Assembly (NCBI GenBank): GCA_036735605.1 | Contig: DAINNZ010000002.1 | Location: 9,116-73,115, forward strand | Direction: 5' to 3' | Length of the DNA: 64,000 nt | Source of the DNA: Neolewinella sp036735605 | GTDB lineage: Bacteria; Bacteroidota; Bacteroidia; Chitinophagales; Saprospiraceae | Shown here: one piece after another, positions 28,401 through 36,888 of the stretch | Position numbering within the stretch: position 1 is the stretch's first letter | Layout: each line of letters starts with the position of its first letter | Program-made: the position numbers and the translations under genes | The notes under the pieces: model-generated | Databases searched by the model: none | Told to the model about the DNA's origin: nothing | Seen by the model: the letters and a program-made list of their open reading frames with translations, nothing else

Positions 28401-29033
28401 TGGAACATTGAGTTCTGTGCAGACGTCAATGCAGTGGCTCCTAGCCTCATCGTGAACGAACTCACTGAATGCCCACCTAATGCAGGCACCAATATCCAAT
28501 CGTCGGTGCTGCGGGTAGAAGATGCTAGTTTTAATGCCACCCAGCTCAGCTATACCCTTGTAAGAACACCCTTACATGGCTTCCTCAGCAGAGGTGGTAA
28601 TGAATTAGTGGCTGGCGCTACCTTCACCCAGCAGGAGATCAACAACAACCAAATATTTTATCGCAATACGAACCCCGAAGTAAGTGCCGACAATTGGTCG
28701 TTTGTAGTACAAAATCCGGATGGAGGTTATGTGCCTGTTACCCTACATAATATTAGTATTTATGAAGGAGCCCCCACTAGTGTGGAAGAGGCCGAGCTAG
28801 GTAGTGGCCTACAGCTTTTCCCTAATCCGGTTAGCCAACAACTATATCTGCGCTGGCCAAGCCCGCTGTCGCAAAATACAAGCCTCGACTTGTATGATCT
28901 AGCTGGCCGGCGATTACAAAGCCAGCAGCTAGCCGCTTCCTTAACAGAATACCGCTTAGATATGAATAAGCTGCCTGCCGGCGTTTATCTACTACGCGTC
29001 GGTGGCAAGGCTCACCGCGTGATGAAAAAGTAG
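25413..29033 (+). CDS. Secreted metzincin metalloprotease with T9SS sorting tail
   Basis: A 1206-residue secreted protease. Signal peptide 1-18 (ends NIQSQ), a propeptide-like region, and a reprolysin-like catalytic domain with the zinc site HEIAHQFAVGHSW near residue 343 and a SYAG Met-turn-like segment after it (TTIMSYAG). Downstream are Ig-like and fibronectin-type regions (about 660-850), a proprotein-convertase P-like domain (about 865-1008), a cadherin/CSPG-like repeat (about 1025-1110) and a type A T9SS sorting domain (LQLFPNPVSQQLYLRW near 1135 to the end). It would be exported and attached through the T9SS, of which SprA is at the right end of this window. It ends at a strong terminator. 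Confidence 0.93.
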   Translation: MIRNFFVFLALLLGLNIQSQSAFTFSTGMLASDAVLPLTAFDRLTLDVAQLRAELASVPQEGAGGRSQFFIELPTPSGEYLSFRLEDSPLMHPDLAARYPELKSYRAYSTYGSGRIAVSPYGVLASVMGPEGEYFIERATEGYSAEHLIYYTKAVDTNLGGGVDLPAATCGWDAGQAEDEAFLNWQDRAEEGAGRSMESLLGMKVYDFALVCTGEFAAIKGGTLTAVLNAYNEAMTALNGVLEREVAVRLMLLANTQALIYLNASSDPFTNANNGGELLSQVGPAIALAGISENEYDLGHLFTASCTDVGGVVSGRACTSGKARGVTCHSSNNIAAIARGTMAHEIAHQFAVGHSWSNCPGSDGQLASDSAFEPGSGTTIMSYAGACGNQNIGGRNAYYHVGSLHQFINYSRNIVAGCGTTLAPINNEPEISLAYENGFHIPISTPFMLVGSATDADGDELLYNWEQYDLGPVSSIGNPFGNAPLFRSFPPATDGNIRVFPRMELIVANNSSNAEVLPAYSRALTFRLTARDQNPNAGAAVWETVAFRAAEEAGPFLVVSPNIGDESWVGGSYQAVTWDVANTHLAPVNCQSVNILLSTDGGFTYPIVLAENAPNNGQTFVTVPTDLSGENFRIKVEAADNIFFDISNQNFTITPPTAPGFTLIPSPLGQEICLPDVARISLVSGGFLGFDSPISLSVVSELPSGINAQFTATEIPVGASSELLLDMTDFSFNGSLEVTIQAIAENADTTYRTILLNIVDNDFSDLTISTPAEGTLGISLAAPFAWEAAANADQYDLEIATSPDFAAANLFESAQGLTVTSYTQEEFFAANTLYFWRVRPINTCGPGPWIDPASFRTINAQCNTYTANDTPVLLTGSGAAYTRTSTIFVDQVGAISDLNVPAVLLDYQVVRYVTVTLISPAGTRVKLYSENCFSTSTLDIGFDDDAPNNISCPPNDRRVLKPVESLSAFIGENTFGIWTLEIGISQTGGSAGGLSSWNIEFCADVNAVAPSLIVNELTECPPNAGTNIQSSVLRVEDASFNATQLSYTLVRTPLHGFLSRGGNELVAGATFTQQEINNNQIFYRNTNPEVSADNWSFVVQNPDGGYVPVTLHNISIYEGAPTSVEEAELGSGLQLFPNPVSQQLYLRWPSPLSQNTSLDLYDLAGRRLQSQQLAASLTEYRLDMNKLPAGVYLLRVGGKAHRVMKK

Positions 29034-29059
29034 TGGTTTCACTTCAGTAGCTTACCTTT

Positions 29060-29102
29060 GCAGGGCAGCTCGGTTGATTCCCGAGCTGCCCTGCTTTTTT
29101 TT
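29060..29102 (+). terminator. Terminator between the metalloprotease and lptF/G genes
   Basis: GCAGGGCAGCTCGG and CCGAGCTGCCCTGC form a 14-bp stem, loop TTGATTC, followed by T8. It lies directly in front of the next start codon. Confidence 0.94.
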
Positions 29103-29108
29103 GATGAT

Positions 29109-30197
29109 ATGATCGGTATTCTGGATAAGTACATCATTGGTAAATTTTTGCGCACTTTCTTCTTCACAGTGCTCATCTTCTCGATGGTAAGTGTTATTGT
29201 TGATTGGAGTAGCAATGTGGAGCGCTTCATTAGCTCCGACATTACCAAGACGGAGATTATTTTTGAATACTTCCCTACCTTTCTGCTCTTCATCCTAGGC
29301 TTAATCTGGCCGATGCTAACACTGATTGCTGTTATATTCTTCACAGGCAGGATGGCTGCGAACTCAGAGGTTATTAGTATTCTGAATGCAGGGGTTAGCT
29401 TTCGGCGTTTCTTGCGCCCCTACTTGTTAGCCGCTAGCTTCCTAACCTTCTTGTACGCTCTCGGCATCCACTTCTTCGTTCCGATGGCCAACGAACACCG
29501 CCAAGAATTAGAAAGGGTTTATTTCAACCGCAACAAAGACGAAGGCCAAACACGCGACATTCACCTCTTTGTAGCACCCCAAACGAAGGTTTATATCAAC
29601 TTCTACCGCAAACGCGATAGTACAGCTCGCGATTTCCGCCTTGAAACCTATCAAGATCATCAATTAGTGGCTCTCACCAAAGCACGGCATGCAAAATACA
29701 AGCCCGAAACAGACCAATGGGAGCTACACAACTACGAAATTCGTACTTTCAATGGCGTCCAAGAAAGCTTCCTCAACGGAATTGGTGCCAAATTGGATAC
29801 TAGCATCCAGTTAAAGCCTGAAGATTTCGTAGAATACAAGGAGCAACAGGCTAGTATGACCACCCCTGCGCTGCTTCAATATATCGCAAAGCAAAAGCGT
29901 AAAGGAGCTGGCAATGTGCGCCGCTACCAAGTGGAACTAGCGCGCCGAACAGCCGAACCCTTCACCGTTTTCATCCTCACCCTCATCGGCGTATCCGTTG
30001 CCTCGCGCAAGGTGAGAGGAGGTATGGGGATACAACTTGCGGCCGGTATGTTTATGGGCGCCCTCTTTGTTTTCTTAAGCCGCTTCTCGGCCACCTTTAG
30101 CGCAGGTGCCAGCATCCCTCCACTGCTCGGAATGTGGATGCCTAATATCATTTTTCTCTTCGCAGCACTCTACTTTATACGAACGGCGCAGAAATAG
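29109..30197 (+). CDS. LptF/LptG family permease
   Basis: A 362-residue inner-membrane protein of the YjgP/YjgQ family; LptF and LptG with the ATPase LptB extract lipopolysaccharide from the inner membrane. Transmembrane segments lie near residues 15-35, 55-80 and 100-120, then a beta-jellyroll periplasmic domain (about 130-265), then three C-terminal membrane segments. The start is moved from a TTG at 29058 to the ATG at 29109, because the first 17 codons of the longer frame are the preceding terminator. Whether this is the F or the G member cannot be told. No partner gene is adjacent. Confidence 0.9.
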   Translation: MIGILDKYIIGKFLRTFFFTVLIFSMVSVIVDWSSNVERFISSDITKTEIIFEYFPTFLLFILGLIWPMLTLIAVIFFTGRMAANSEVISILNAGVSFRRFLRPYLLAASFLTFLYALGIHFFVPMANEHRQELERVYFNRNKDEGQTRDIHLFVAPQTKVYINFYRKRDSTARDFRLETYQDHQLVALTKARHAKYKPETDQWELHNYEIRTFNGVQESFLNGIGAKLDTSIQLKPEDFVEYKEQQASMTTPALLQYIAKQKRKGAGNVRRYQVELARRTAEPFTVFILTLIGVSVASRKVRGGMGIQLAAGMFMGALFVFLSRFSATFSAGASIPPLLGMWMPNIIFLFAALYFIRTAQK

Positions 30198-30262
30198 CAC
30201 AAGTGGCTCCAGCTGTTTGGCCAACGTCTTGCCTGAAACCAACTTCTAATGCAGGCATATAT

Positions 30263-30300
30263 GCAGGGGCAAGTGTAAGCTGGTAGCGCAAGACTTGCTG
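30263..30300 (+). repeat. CAGGGGCAAG dispersed repeat, copy 6
   Basis: GCAGGGGCAAGTGT, then GGTAGCGCAAGACTTGC. GCAAGT and ACTTGC can pair, forming a hairpin around the TAGCGCAAG core. Confidence 0.68.
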
Positions 30301-30691
30301 CTCCTTCCTCCAGCGAAACATCCACAAGCGGCAAACCGCCACTGAGCAGCCTCCTTGCCAAGACGCTACTACCCCCTAAACGCAAGGAAGAAATGAGGCC
30401 AACAAGAAGAATGTAATTTTGTAGATGATTTCAACTCAATTAGTTAAACAAAACTACATCCACCCCTAAAAACTAGCCTACCAAGGCACCCTATCCCCCC
30501 TTTAGTTAGCCCCTAAAGGGAGGAGGAGAGGTGGCAAGTCAAGTCTATTTTCAAAAATTATTGAAATTTTAAAATTACATGGCAATTCTATTTTAAAGAC
30601 ATACTAGAATGATTTTCAGTAATTTACGCTAAAAAATCATTCATCCACCACAGCTTCATGCAGGAAAAGAAGGCTATTTCCACCAAAAAAC

Positions 30692-30722
30692 TTGCACAAT
30701 ACAAAAAAAACGCATAACTTTG
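30692..30722 (+). promoter_or_regulatory. Promoter of the ECF sigma factor gene
   Basis: TTG (30692-30694), exactly 20 bp, TAACTTTG (30715-30722): a full match to the Bacteroidota housekeeping promoter. The ATG is 41 bp after the box. This makes transcription by the vegetative sigma factor likely. Confidence 0.65.
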
Positions 30723-30762
30723 AGGCATCAATACTTCAACAAACAATCAACTCGCATCGATT

Positions 30763-31278
30763 ATGTCTCAATTAGAATTTTATACCCAGTTCGATCAGAT
30801 GACTTCTATGCTACAAGCATTTGCCTATAATCTGACAAAAAACAGAGAAGAGGCCAAAGACCTCTACCAGGAAACTGCCTTCAGAGCGATGACCAACCGA
30901 GATAAGTTTCGTGTAGGAACCAATTTAAAGGCGTGGCTCTTTACGATCATGAAGAACATCTTCATCAACAACTACCGCAAGCGCGTAAAGTCAAACACGA
31001 TTATTGACAATACGGACAACTTGTATTTCCTCAACTCAGGAGATCATTCAATTGATAATCATGGAGATCGCAACATCCTGATGCAAGAACTCAACCAGAT
31101 GATCGAACAGTTAGATGACAGCACACGTGTACCTTTCATGATGCATTATGAAGGCTACAAATATCAAGAAATTGCCGATGAGTTAGACTTGCCGCTCGGC
31201 ACCGTCAAGAGTCGCATTTTTTTCGCCCGTAAAGACCTTAAACAGCAAATCGCTTCTCACTACGGCGAGATCCGGTAG
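30763..31278 (+). CDS. ECF-type RNA polymerase sigma factor
   Basis: A 171-residue sigma-70 family protein of the extracytoplasmic-function class. Region 2 contains NREEAKDLYQETAFRAM, where the core-binding and -10 recognition helices lie; region 4 contains YEGYKYQEIADELDLPLGTV, a helix-turn-helix for the -35 element, ending with SRIFFARKDLKQQI. There is no anti-sigma gene or SusC partner nearby; its terminator follows directly. It may belong to the widespread standalone Bacteroidota ECF group without a linked anti-sigma. Confidence 0.92.
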   Translation: MSQLEFYTQFDQMTSMLQAFAYNLTKNREEAKDLYQETAFRAMTNRDKFRVGTNLKAWLFTIMKNIFINNYRKRVKSNTIIDNTDNLYFLNSGDHSIDNHGDRNILMQELNQMIEQLDDSTRVPFMMHYEGYKYQEIADELDLPLGTVKSRIFFARKDLKQQIASHYGEIR

Positions 31279-31370
31279 TAAACCGGATAATTATTCTGAG
31301 ACATGTCGAGCAGTACAAAATGAGGCCTAGTAAGCTATCAATCTATATCTAGCCCACCCAACTGCTACTA

Positions 31371-31402
31371 AGCTCATCGTGCGTGCACGATGGGCTTTTT
31401 TT
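31371..31402 (+). terminator. Terminator between the sigma factor and ABC-F genes
   Basis: AGCTCATCGTGC and GCACGATGGGCT form a 12-bp stem with one G-T pair, loop GT, then T7. It lies between convergent genes. Confidence 0.9.
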
Positions 31403-31408
31403 GTGGCA

Positions 31409-33268
31409 CTAGCCTACTAACTCCATCCATTCAAGCTCTTTTTCTTCAATTTCTGCGGTCAGTGCGTTGAGTTCTTTACCTAAGCGGGCAATTTCGTCTG
31501 AGCTCATGTTCTGGGCATTATTAAACTGCTCGCTCAACAATAGCTTTTTGGCTTCTAGCTTACTTATCTGGCTTTCTATCCGGTTAATTGCCTTTCGCTG
31601 TTCTTGGCTGATTTGGCTTTCCTTAGGCGATGCCATATTGCTTACACTTACCTTTGGGGCACTTTCCCTAATGCGGCTAGCTTCCTCTTTTTTCAGCTCA
31701 CGGTAAGCGGTAAAAGTATTATTCCAATCTCTGATAACCCCTTCCCCTTCAAAAACAAAGAGATGTTGCGCTAACTTATCGAGAAAGAAGCGGTCGTGGC
31801 TCACAATCAGAATACAGCCGGGGAAATCCAGTAGAAAGTCCTCCAGTACATTGATTGTAAGGATGTCTAAATCGTTGGTAGGTTCATCGAGAATAAGAAA
31901 ATTAGGGTTCTTCATTAAGATGGTAAGTAAATAGAGGCGCCGACGCTCCCCGCCACTTAGCTGGCTTACATAAACCTGCTGCTGCTTGCGGTCGAAGAGG
32001 AAGCGTTCCAGTAAAGAGGCCGCGGTGAGTTTCAAGCCCTTCTCTAGAGGAATATATTCCGCAATATCTCGGATCACTTCGATCACTCGTTGGTCATCCC
32101 GCAATTGGATGCCGTCTTGTGTGTAATAACCGAAGACGGTATTTTCACCCACCACCACTTTGCCTGTATCGGGGCGTATTTCCTCCGTGAGCATCCCTAA
32201 AAAAGTAGATTTTCCTACCCCATTCGGTCCCACGATCCCAACGCGCTCGCCGGCCATAAATTTGTAATCGAAAAACTTAACGAGCGCCAAGTCGCCGTAA
32301 GATTTTGATATATTGTGGGCTTCTAAAATTTTCTTACCCAGCCGCTGGCCCTTGATATCGATTTGTAGCTCATCCTCTCTGCGGGCACCATCCAGCTTAT
32401 CCTTTAAATGCTCGTAGGCGTGTATGCGGCTTTTGGCCTTGGTGCTTCGGGCTTGAGGCATTCGGCGCACCCAAGCTAGCTCTTTCTTGAGGCGTTTTTT
32501 ATCTTTTTCAAACTCTGCGCCTTCCGTTTCTTGGCGGCTGGCTTTCTTTTCTAGGTAATCGCTGTAATTGCCTGAGTAGCGATAAAGCAAGCCGCCTTCT
32601 AATTCTATGATATTGTCGCACACCCGCTCTAAAAAGTAACGGTCGTGGGTTACCATCAGTAAAGTGATTTTCGGGTTTTGGAGCCACTCTTCTAACCACT
32701 CAATCATATCCAGATCGAGGTGGTTCGTAGGCTCATCCATAATGATTAAGTCGGGTTCATCGATAATCAACTTGGCGAGTGCAACCCGTTTGCGCTGCCC
32801 GCCCGAAAGCGTAGCAATAGGCTGTTGAATATCTCGTATGGCTAGCTTGCTCAGGGTTTCTTTGATCTTGGCTTCTATATCCCAGCCTCCTAGCCGATCC
32901 ATCGCACCAAGGGCTTTTTGTAGCTCCTCTCCTGCTACGCCCAGCAACAAGGCCTCTTCATAGGCTTTTACAGCGGCCACCACTTCGCTATCGCTATCAA
33001 AAACGGCATCTAAAACCGTTTGATTTTGCCCAAAATCGGGTTCCTGCGGCAAATAAGCCAAGCGTGCTTCCTTGTGTACGTAGATCGAAGAACCTACGCC
33101 CTCGGGCAAATCAATGCCTGCCGCTACGCGCAGCAAGGTGCTCTTGCCCGTGCCATTTTTAGCAATCAAAGCCGTTTTGGCTCCTTTATTAACGGCTAAG
33201 TCCACCCGATCGAAAAGCATCTTTTCACCGTAAGACTTACAAACTTGCTTTAGTTCAAGATAAATCAT
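31409..33268 (-). CDS. ABC-F family ATPase (Uup-like)
   Basis: A 619-residue soluble protein with two ABC domains and no membrane segments. Domain 1 has Walker A GKNGTGKSTLLR-like sequence and signature LSGGQRKRVALAKLI; domain 2 has GPNGVGKSTFLG and LSGGERRRLYLLTIL. A C-terminal coiled coil (about 545-619) is the mark of Uup-like ABC-F proteins, which act on ribosomes or branched DNA. The frame opens 11 codons earlier, but a minus-strand TACATTTG box (33275-33282) lies in that stretch, so MIYLELKQVCKSYG at 33268 is the start. Which ABC-F subgroup it belongs to is uncertain. Confidence 0.92.
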   Translation of the reverse strand: MIYLELKQVCKSYGEKMLFDRVDLAVNKGAKTALIAKNGTGKSTLLRVAAGIDLPEGVGSSIYVHKEARLAYLPQEPDFGQNQTVLDAVFDSDSEVVAAVKAYEEALLLGVAGEELQKALGAMDRLGGWDIEAKIKETLSKLAIRDIQQPIATLSGGQRKRVALAKLIIDEPDLIIMDEPTNHLDLDMIEWLEEWLQNPKITLLMVTHDRYFLERVCDNIIELEGGLLYRYSGNYSDYLEKKASRQETEGAEFEKDKKRLKKELAWVRRMPQARSTKAKSRIHAYEHLKDKLDGARREDELQIDIKGQRLGKKILEAHNISKSYGDLALVKFFDYKFMAGERVGIVGPNGVGKSTFLGMLTEEIRPDTGKVVVGENTVFGYYTQDGIQLRDDQRVIEVIRDIAEYIPLEKGLKLTAASLLERFLFDRKQQQVYVSQLSGGERRRLYLLTILMKNPNFLILDEPTNDLDILTINVLEDFLLDFPGCILIVSHDRFFLDKLAQHLFVFEGEGVIRDWNNTFTAYRELKKEEASRIRESAPKVSVSNMASPKESQISQEQRKAINRIESQISKLEAKKLLLSEQFNNAQNMSSDEIARLGKELNALTAEIEEKELEWMELVG

Positions 33269-33274
33269 AGAATG

Positions 33275-33282
33275 CAAATGTA
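33275..33282 (-). promoter_or_regulatory. -7 box of the ABC-F gene
   Basis: TACATTTG on the minus strand, only 6 bp before the ATG at 33268, suggesting a very short or absent mRNA leader. Confidence 0.4.
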
Positions 33283-33837
33283 CAGACATAATGCTGCTCA
33301 CTATTGCAATCTATAAAAAAATACTAAACCCATAGATGTTTTTTTTTTAAAAAGTATTATCTTTAAGCTTCATTATTTAAGTATGCTCTCCTTCTACCTT
33401 TCTCCTTGAGTTATTGATACGTTTGCTTGAATAAGTAAAAACGGACTACCCACGTCCGCATTAACGGCCAATCCTATTCGGCTTGGCTATTGAATCTTCT
33501 TATTTTTTAATCAATAAACTCTTTACCACATGCTTACTTCTTCAATGTCCATCCTTTTTTCTCAGCGCCCATGTATTGAGCTATTACCCCTGCTTTGCTG
33601 TAGCTTATTGCTAGCCTTCTCCCCCGTGCTTGGGCAGTGTAATTTAGCTGGCAATTACCCCAATGTAGGGCAACTGCAAGATGCGATTGATGCGGCGGCG
33701 GCTGCCAACTGCACCACCATTACGCTCACTGGAACTGCTCAGTGATCGGGTGCTATTACCATCCCTTCAACGGCCTCTTTTGTAATCGGAGGTACTGCTA
33801 CGATCAACGGAGGTGGCTCTATTACCTCTACCAACTA

Positions 33838-34070
33838 TATCACTATTCAAAACGGGGGTACTTTCAATACCAATAACAATATTGTAACGCGCATTCAAGT
33901 AATAAATGGCACCACGTATAATCTTGGCACGCTCATTGGGCCGGCTACCATTCCNNNNNNNNNNATATCACTATTCAAAACGGGGGTACTTTCAATACCA
34001 ATAACAATATTGTAACAATAAATGGCACCACGTATAATCTTGGCACGCTCATTGGGCCGGCTACCATTCC
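33838..34070 (+). repeat. Near-identical duplicated segment on both sides of the assembly gap
   Basis: The 117-base stretch ending at 33954 is repeated as a 105-base stretch starting at 33965, differing by one 12-base in-frame insertion (GCGCATTCAAGT in the left copy). The N run sits exactly between them. This is either a real tandem repeat of beta-helix coils or the same contig end placed twice. Confidence 0.85.
33955..33964. other. Assembly gap (10 N)
   Basis: Ten N bases between two near-identical copies within the T9SS-sorted gene. Confidence 0.99.
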
Positions 34071-34714
34071 TTTGAATGCCTTACCCGTAGAATTACTATC
34101 CTTACGGGCACACCTGAGCGCCAACCGTATAATAATCAGTTGGGAAACAGCTACGGAAACCAACAATGAGGTTTTTGAATTACAGCGTAGCCAAGATGCT
34201 CGTGTTTTTTCAACCATTACAAGAATCGCAGGCGCAGGCACTACTAACGACAAACAAGGCTATCAATACATCGATCGCGAGGCGACAGCCGCCACGCTAT
34301 ATTACCGGCTTAAGCAAGTGGATTTTGATGGCACTTTTGATTATTCTGATGTAATCGTTGTACAAAAAGGCACGAACGGAGGCGGTGAACCCGACTTATT
34401 CTCCAACCCAGCGGTAGCGGGCACTAGTGTTCAACTACTCTTACCAGAAGCCTCTAGGCCTACTAGCTTGTTGCTCCGCGACGCAACTGGGCGAAGCGTA
34501 ACTACTTCATTCACCCTCCATGAAGAGGGTGTAGTGCGTTTTTCGCTACCCACAGGCTTGCCAAAAGGGCTATATTACGTTAGCATAACAGATGCTAGTG
34601 GGCTATATACGCAGCCACTCTTAGTTCAATAAGATCATTTCGCCCTGCTAGCTGCTTCCCTTACCAAGCAGGATGCGAAGCAGCTAGCTATCTTTTTTCT
34701 TGTTTTTGGCTGAG

Positions 34715-34757
34715 GCAGGGGCAAGGGTCGTCTTTAAGCGCAAGACGAAGCCCCTGC
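34715..34757 (+). repeat. CAGGGGCAAG dispersed repeat, copy 7a (closed hairpin)
   Basis: GCAGGGGC (34715-34722) pairs with GCCCCTGC (34750-34757), and inside it CGTCTT (34729-34734) pairs with AAGACG (34742-34747) around TAAGCGC. This is the clearest hairpin of the family. Confidence 0.75.
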
Positions 34758-34780
34758 AAGCAGACCGCTGCCCGTCAAAG

Positions 34781-34823
34781 AAGCCCTTGCGCCCACCAAA
34801 AAGTCTTGCCCCTGCGCAAGCCA
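34781..34823 (-). repeat. CAGGGGCAAG dispersed repeat, copy 7b
   Basis: On the minus strand GCGCAGGGGCAAGAC then GGGCGCAAGGGC. It lies 23 bp from copy 7a in the opposite orientation, upstream of gyrB. Confidence 0.65.
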
Positions 34824-34909
34824 TCCTTAAAATTGTTGACTGCTTTGGTATCCATCAAAAAATATTAGATTCAACCGCTGGGAAGTATCGAAAAGTCCAC
34901 TTTTTTTCG

Positions 34910-34917
34910 TACTTTTG
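34910..34917 (+). promoter_or_regulatory. -7 box of gyrB
   Basis: TACTTTTG, 6 bp before the ATG at 34924. It overlaps a TTG codon in the same frame (34915), which is therefore not the start. A very short leader is implied. Confidence 0.45.
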
Positions 34918-34923
34918 CGGGCT

Positions 34924-36888
34924 ATGAGTGAAATAACTAATGCGCCGCAAAACGGCAATTACGACGAAAGCAATATCACGGCCCTAGAAGGTTTAGAAGC
35001 CGTTCGAAAACGCCCCTCGATGTATATCGGAGGCACCGATGTTAAGGGTCTTCATCACTTAGTATGGGAGGTGGTGGACAATTCTATCGACGAGCATTTG
35101 GCAGGTTACTGTAGCCGAATTGACCTTATCATCCACGAAGACAACTCCATTACGGTGCAAGACGACGGGCGAGGCATACCCGTGGGCATGCATGCTAAGC
35201 TGCAAAAGTCGGCCTTAGAAGTGGTAATGACCGTGCTGCACGCAGGTGGTAAGTTTGATAAAGACACCTATAAAGTATCGGGCGGTTTGCACGGGGTAGG
35301 TATCAGTTGTGTAAATGCACTTTCTACTTACTTACGGGCTGAAATCCATCGGGAAGGTAAGACTTATGAGCAAGAGTATAGCATAGGTAAGCCCTTGAAT
35401 GAGGTGCGCGAAATTGGCGTGAGTACTAAAAACGGCACTATTATCCACTTCAAGCCAGATGGCAGTATCTTCGAGGAGACAGTATATAGCTTACAGACGC
35501 TCTCCAACCGCATGCAAGAACTTGCTTTCTTGAACAGTGGCTTACGCCTCAGTATTCAAGACTTGCGAAGCATGGATGATGACGGCAAACCTATCTATAA
35601 AGAATTCTATAGCGAAGGCGGTTTAGCGGAGTTTGTTCAATACCTCGACGAAGGCAAGCAAGATTTAATTGAGCTACCGATCTACGTCAAATCCAAGGAA
35701 GACAATGTGGAAGTGGAGGTAGCCATGCAATACAATACTACTTACCAAGAGAACATTTACTCCTTCGTTAATAACATCAAAACCCGTGAAGGAGGTACGC
35801 ACGTGAATGGCTTCCGCCGCGCGGTGAACCGTTTATTCACCAAGTATGGCGAAGACAACGGAATGTTCAAAAAGCTCAAATTCAAGATTGCTGGCGAAGA
35901 CTTCCGCGAGGGCCTCACGGCTGTTGTATCGGTCAAAGTGCCCGAGCCACAGTTCAAAGGCCAAACCAAAGGCGAATTAGGCAATAGTGAAGTAACAGCT
36001 ATTGTGAGCCGGGCTGTAGGAGAAAGCGTAGGTTATTGGTTAGAAGAACACCCTACGGAGGCGCGCAAGATCATGGATAAGGTGATCATCGCTGCCACGG
36101 CACGCCATGCTGCTCGCAAAGCACGGGAGATGGTGCAGCGCAAAAACGTTCTAACGGGCAGTGGGCTACCCGGTAAATTAGCTGATTGCGCGAGCAAAGA
36201 CCCTGCCTCTTCAGAAATCTACCTCGTTGAGGGCGACTCGGCCGGTGGCACGGCTAAGCAAGGCCGCGACCGAAGCTTTCAGGCTATCCTGCCGCTGCGT
36301 GGAAAGATTCTCAACGTAGAAAAAGCCATGGAGCATAAAATCTACGAGAATGAGGAGATCAAGAATATGTTCACAGCCCTAGGCGTGCGAATCGAGGAAA
36401 ACCATGACGGTGTTCGGGTTCTCAACACCGAAAAACTCCGCTATCATCGGGTCATCATCATGTGTGATGCGGATATTGACGGCAGCCACATTGTTACGCT
36501 CATTCTTACTTTCTTCTTCCGTTATATGCGTGAATTGGTAGAAAAAGGGCATATCTACATTGCACAACCGCCGCTTTACCAAGTGCGCCGAGGCAAGCAG
36601 TTCCAATATTGCTGGTCGGAGCCCGAGCGGCAGGAGGCCATTGCCCGCTTTAGCAAATCGGAAAGCGACACTTCGGTAAAAGTACAGCGCTATAAGGGTT
36701 TGGGAGAGATGAACGCCGAACAGCTATGGGAAACCACCATGGATCCGGACACGCGTATGCTACAGCAAGTAACCATTGATGAACTGAGCGAAGCCGACCG
36801 CGTATTTAGTATGCTAATGGGCGACGAAGTACCGCCGCGCCGTGCCTTTATTGAGGCCAATGCGAAGTACGCCAAAGTGGATGTGTAG
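34924..36888 (+). CDS. gyrB: DNA gyrase subunit B
   Basis: A 654-residue type II topoisomerase subunit that supplies the ATPase for negative supercoiling. The GHKL ATPase domain has DNSIDEHLAGYC, DDGRGIPVG and GGLHGVGISCVNALS; the transducer domain follows; the TOPRIM domain has EGDSAGG and the metal-binding DADIDGSHI; the tail has QRYKGLGEMNAEQLWETTM. The length is that of the short GyrB form without the extra C-terminal insert. It overlaps the start of rnpA by 8 bp. Confidence 0.98.
   Translation: MSEITNAPQNGNYDESNITALEGLEAVRKRPSMYIGGTDVKGLHHLVWEVVDNSIDEHLAGYCSRIDLIIHEDNSITVQDDGRGIPVGMHAKLQKSALEVVMTVLHAGGKFDKDTYKVSGGLHGVGISCVNALSTYLRAEIHREGKTYEQEYSIGKPLNEVREIGVSTKNGTIIHFKPDGSIFEETVYSLQTLSNRMQELAFLNSGLRLSIQDLRSMDDDGKPIYKEFYSEGGLAEFVQYLDEGKQDLIELPIYVKSKEDNVEVEVAMQYNTTYQENIYSFVNNIKTREGGTHVNGFRRAVNRLFTKYGEDNGMFKKLKFKIAGEDFREGLTAVVSVKVPEPQFKGQTKGELGNSEVTAIVSRAVGESVGYWLEEHPTEARKIMDKVIIAATARHAARKAREMVQRKNVLTGSGLPGKLADCASKDPASSEIYLVEGDSAGGTAKQGRDRSFQAILPLRGKILNVEKAMEHKIYENEEIKNMFTALGVRIEENHDGVRVLNTEKLRYHRVIIMCDADIDGSHIVTLILTFFFRYMRELVEKGHIYIAQPPLYQVRRGKQFQYCWSEPERQEAIARFSKSESDTSVKVQRYKGLGEMNAEQLWETTMDPDTRMLQQVTIDELSEADRVFSMLMGDEVPPRRAFIEANAKYAKVDV

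Larger units (their letters stand above)
30198..30762. other. Intergenic region between lptF/G and the sigma factor
   Basis: 565 bp without a supportable gene. It holds a dispersed repeat copy (30263-30300), a possible hairpin (CCCTTTAG / CTAAAGGG near 30500-30525), an AT-rich stretch, and at its right end the sigma-factor promoter. Confidence 0.6.
33530..34632 (+). pseudogene. T9SS-sorted secreted protein, broken by an in-frame TGA and an assembly gap
   Basis: It starts with a signal peptide (LLPLLCCSLLLAFSPVLGQ), then NYPNVGQLQDAIDAAAAANC, the opening of many beta-helix surface proteins. TGA at 33743-33745 interrupts the frame (after GTAQ), but the same frame goes on as SGAITIPSTASFVIGGTATI up to the N run at 33955. 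After the gap the frame continues through LPVELLSLRAHLS to a type A T9SS sorting tail (LPKGLYYVSITDASGLYTQP). TGA for TGG would be a one-base change, so sequencing error, a true nonsense mutation and a repeated-region misassembly are all possible. The function is unknown. Confidence 0.7.

Noticed and set aside
29058..29108. TTG start at 29058 for the LptF/G gene
   Set aside because: The first 17 codons are the hairpin terminator of the preceding gene. The ATG at 29109 gives a normal N-terminus.
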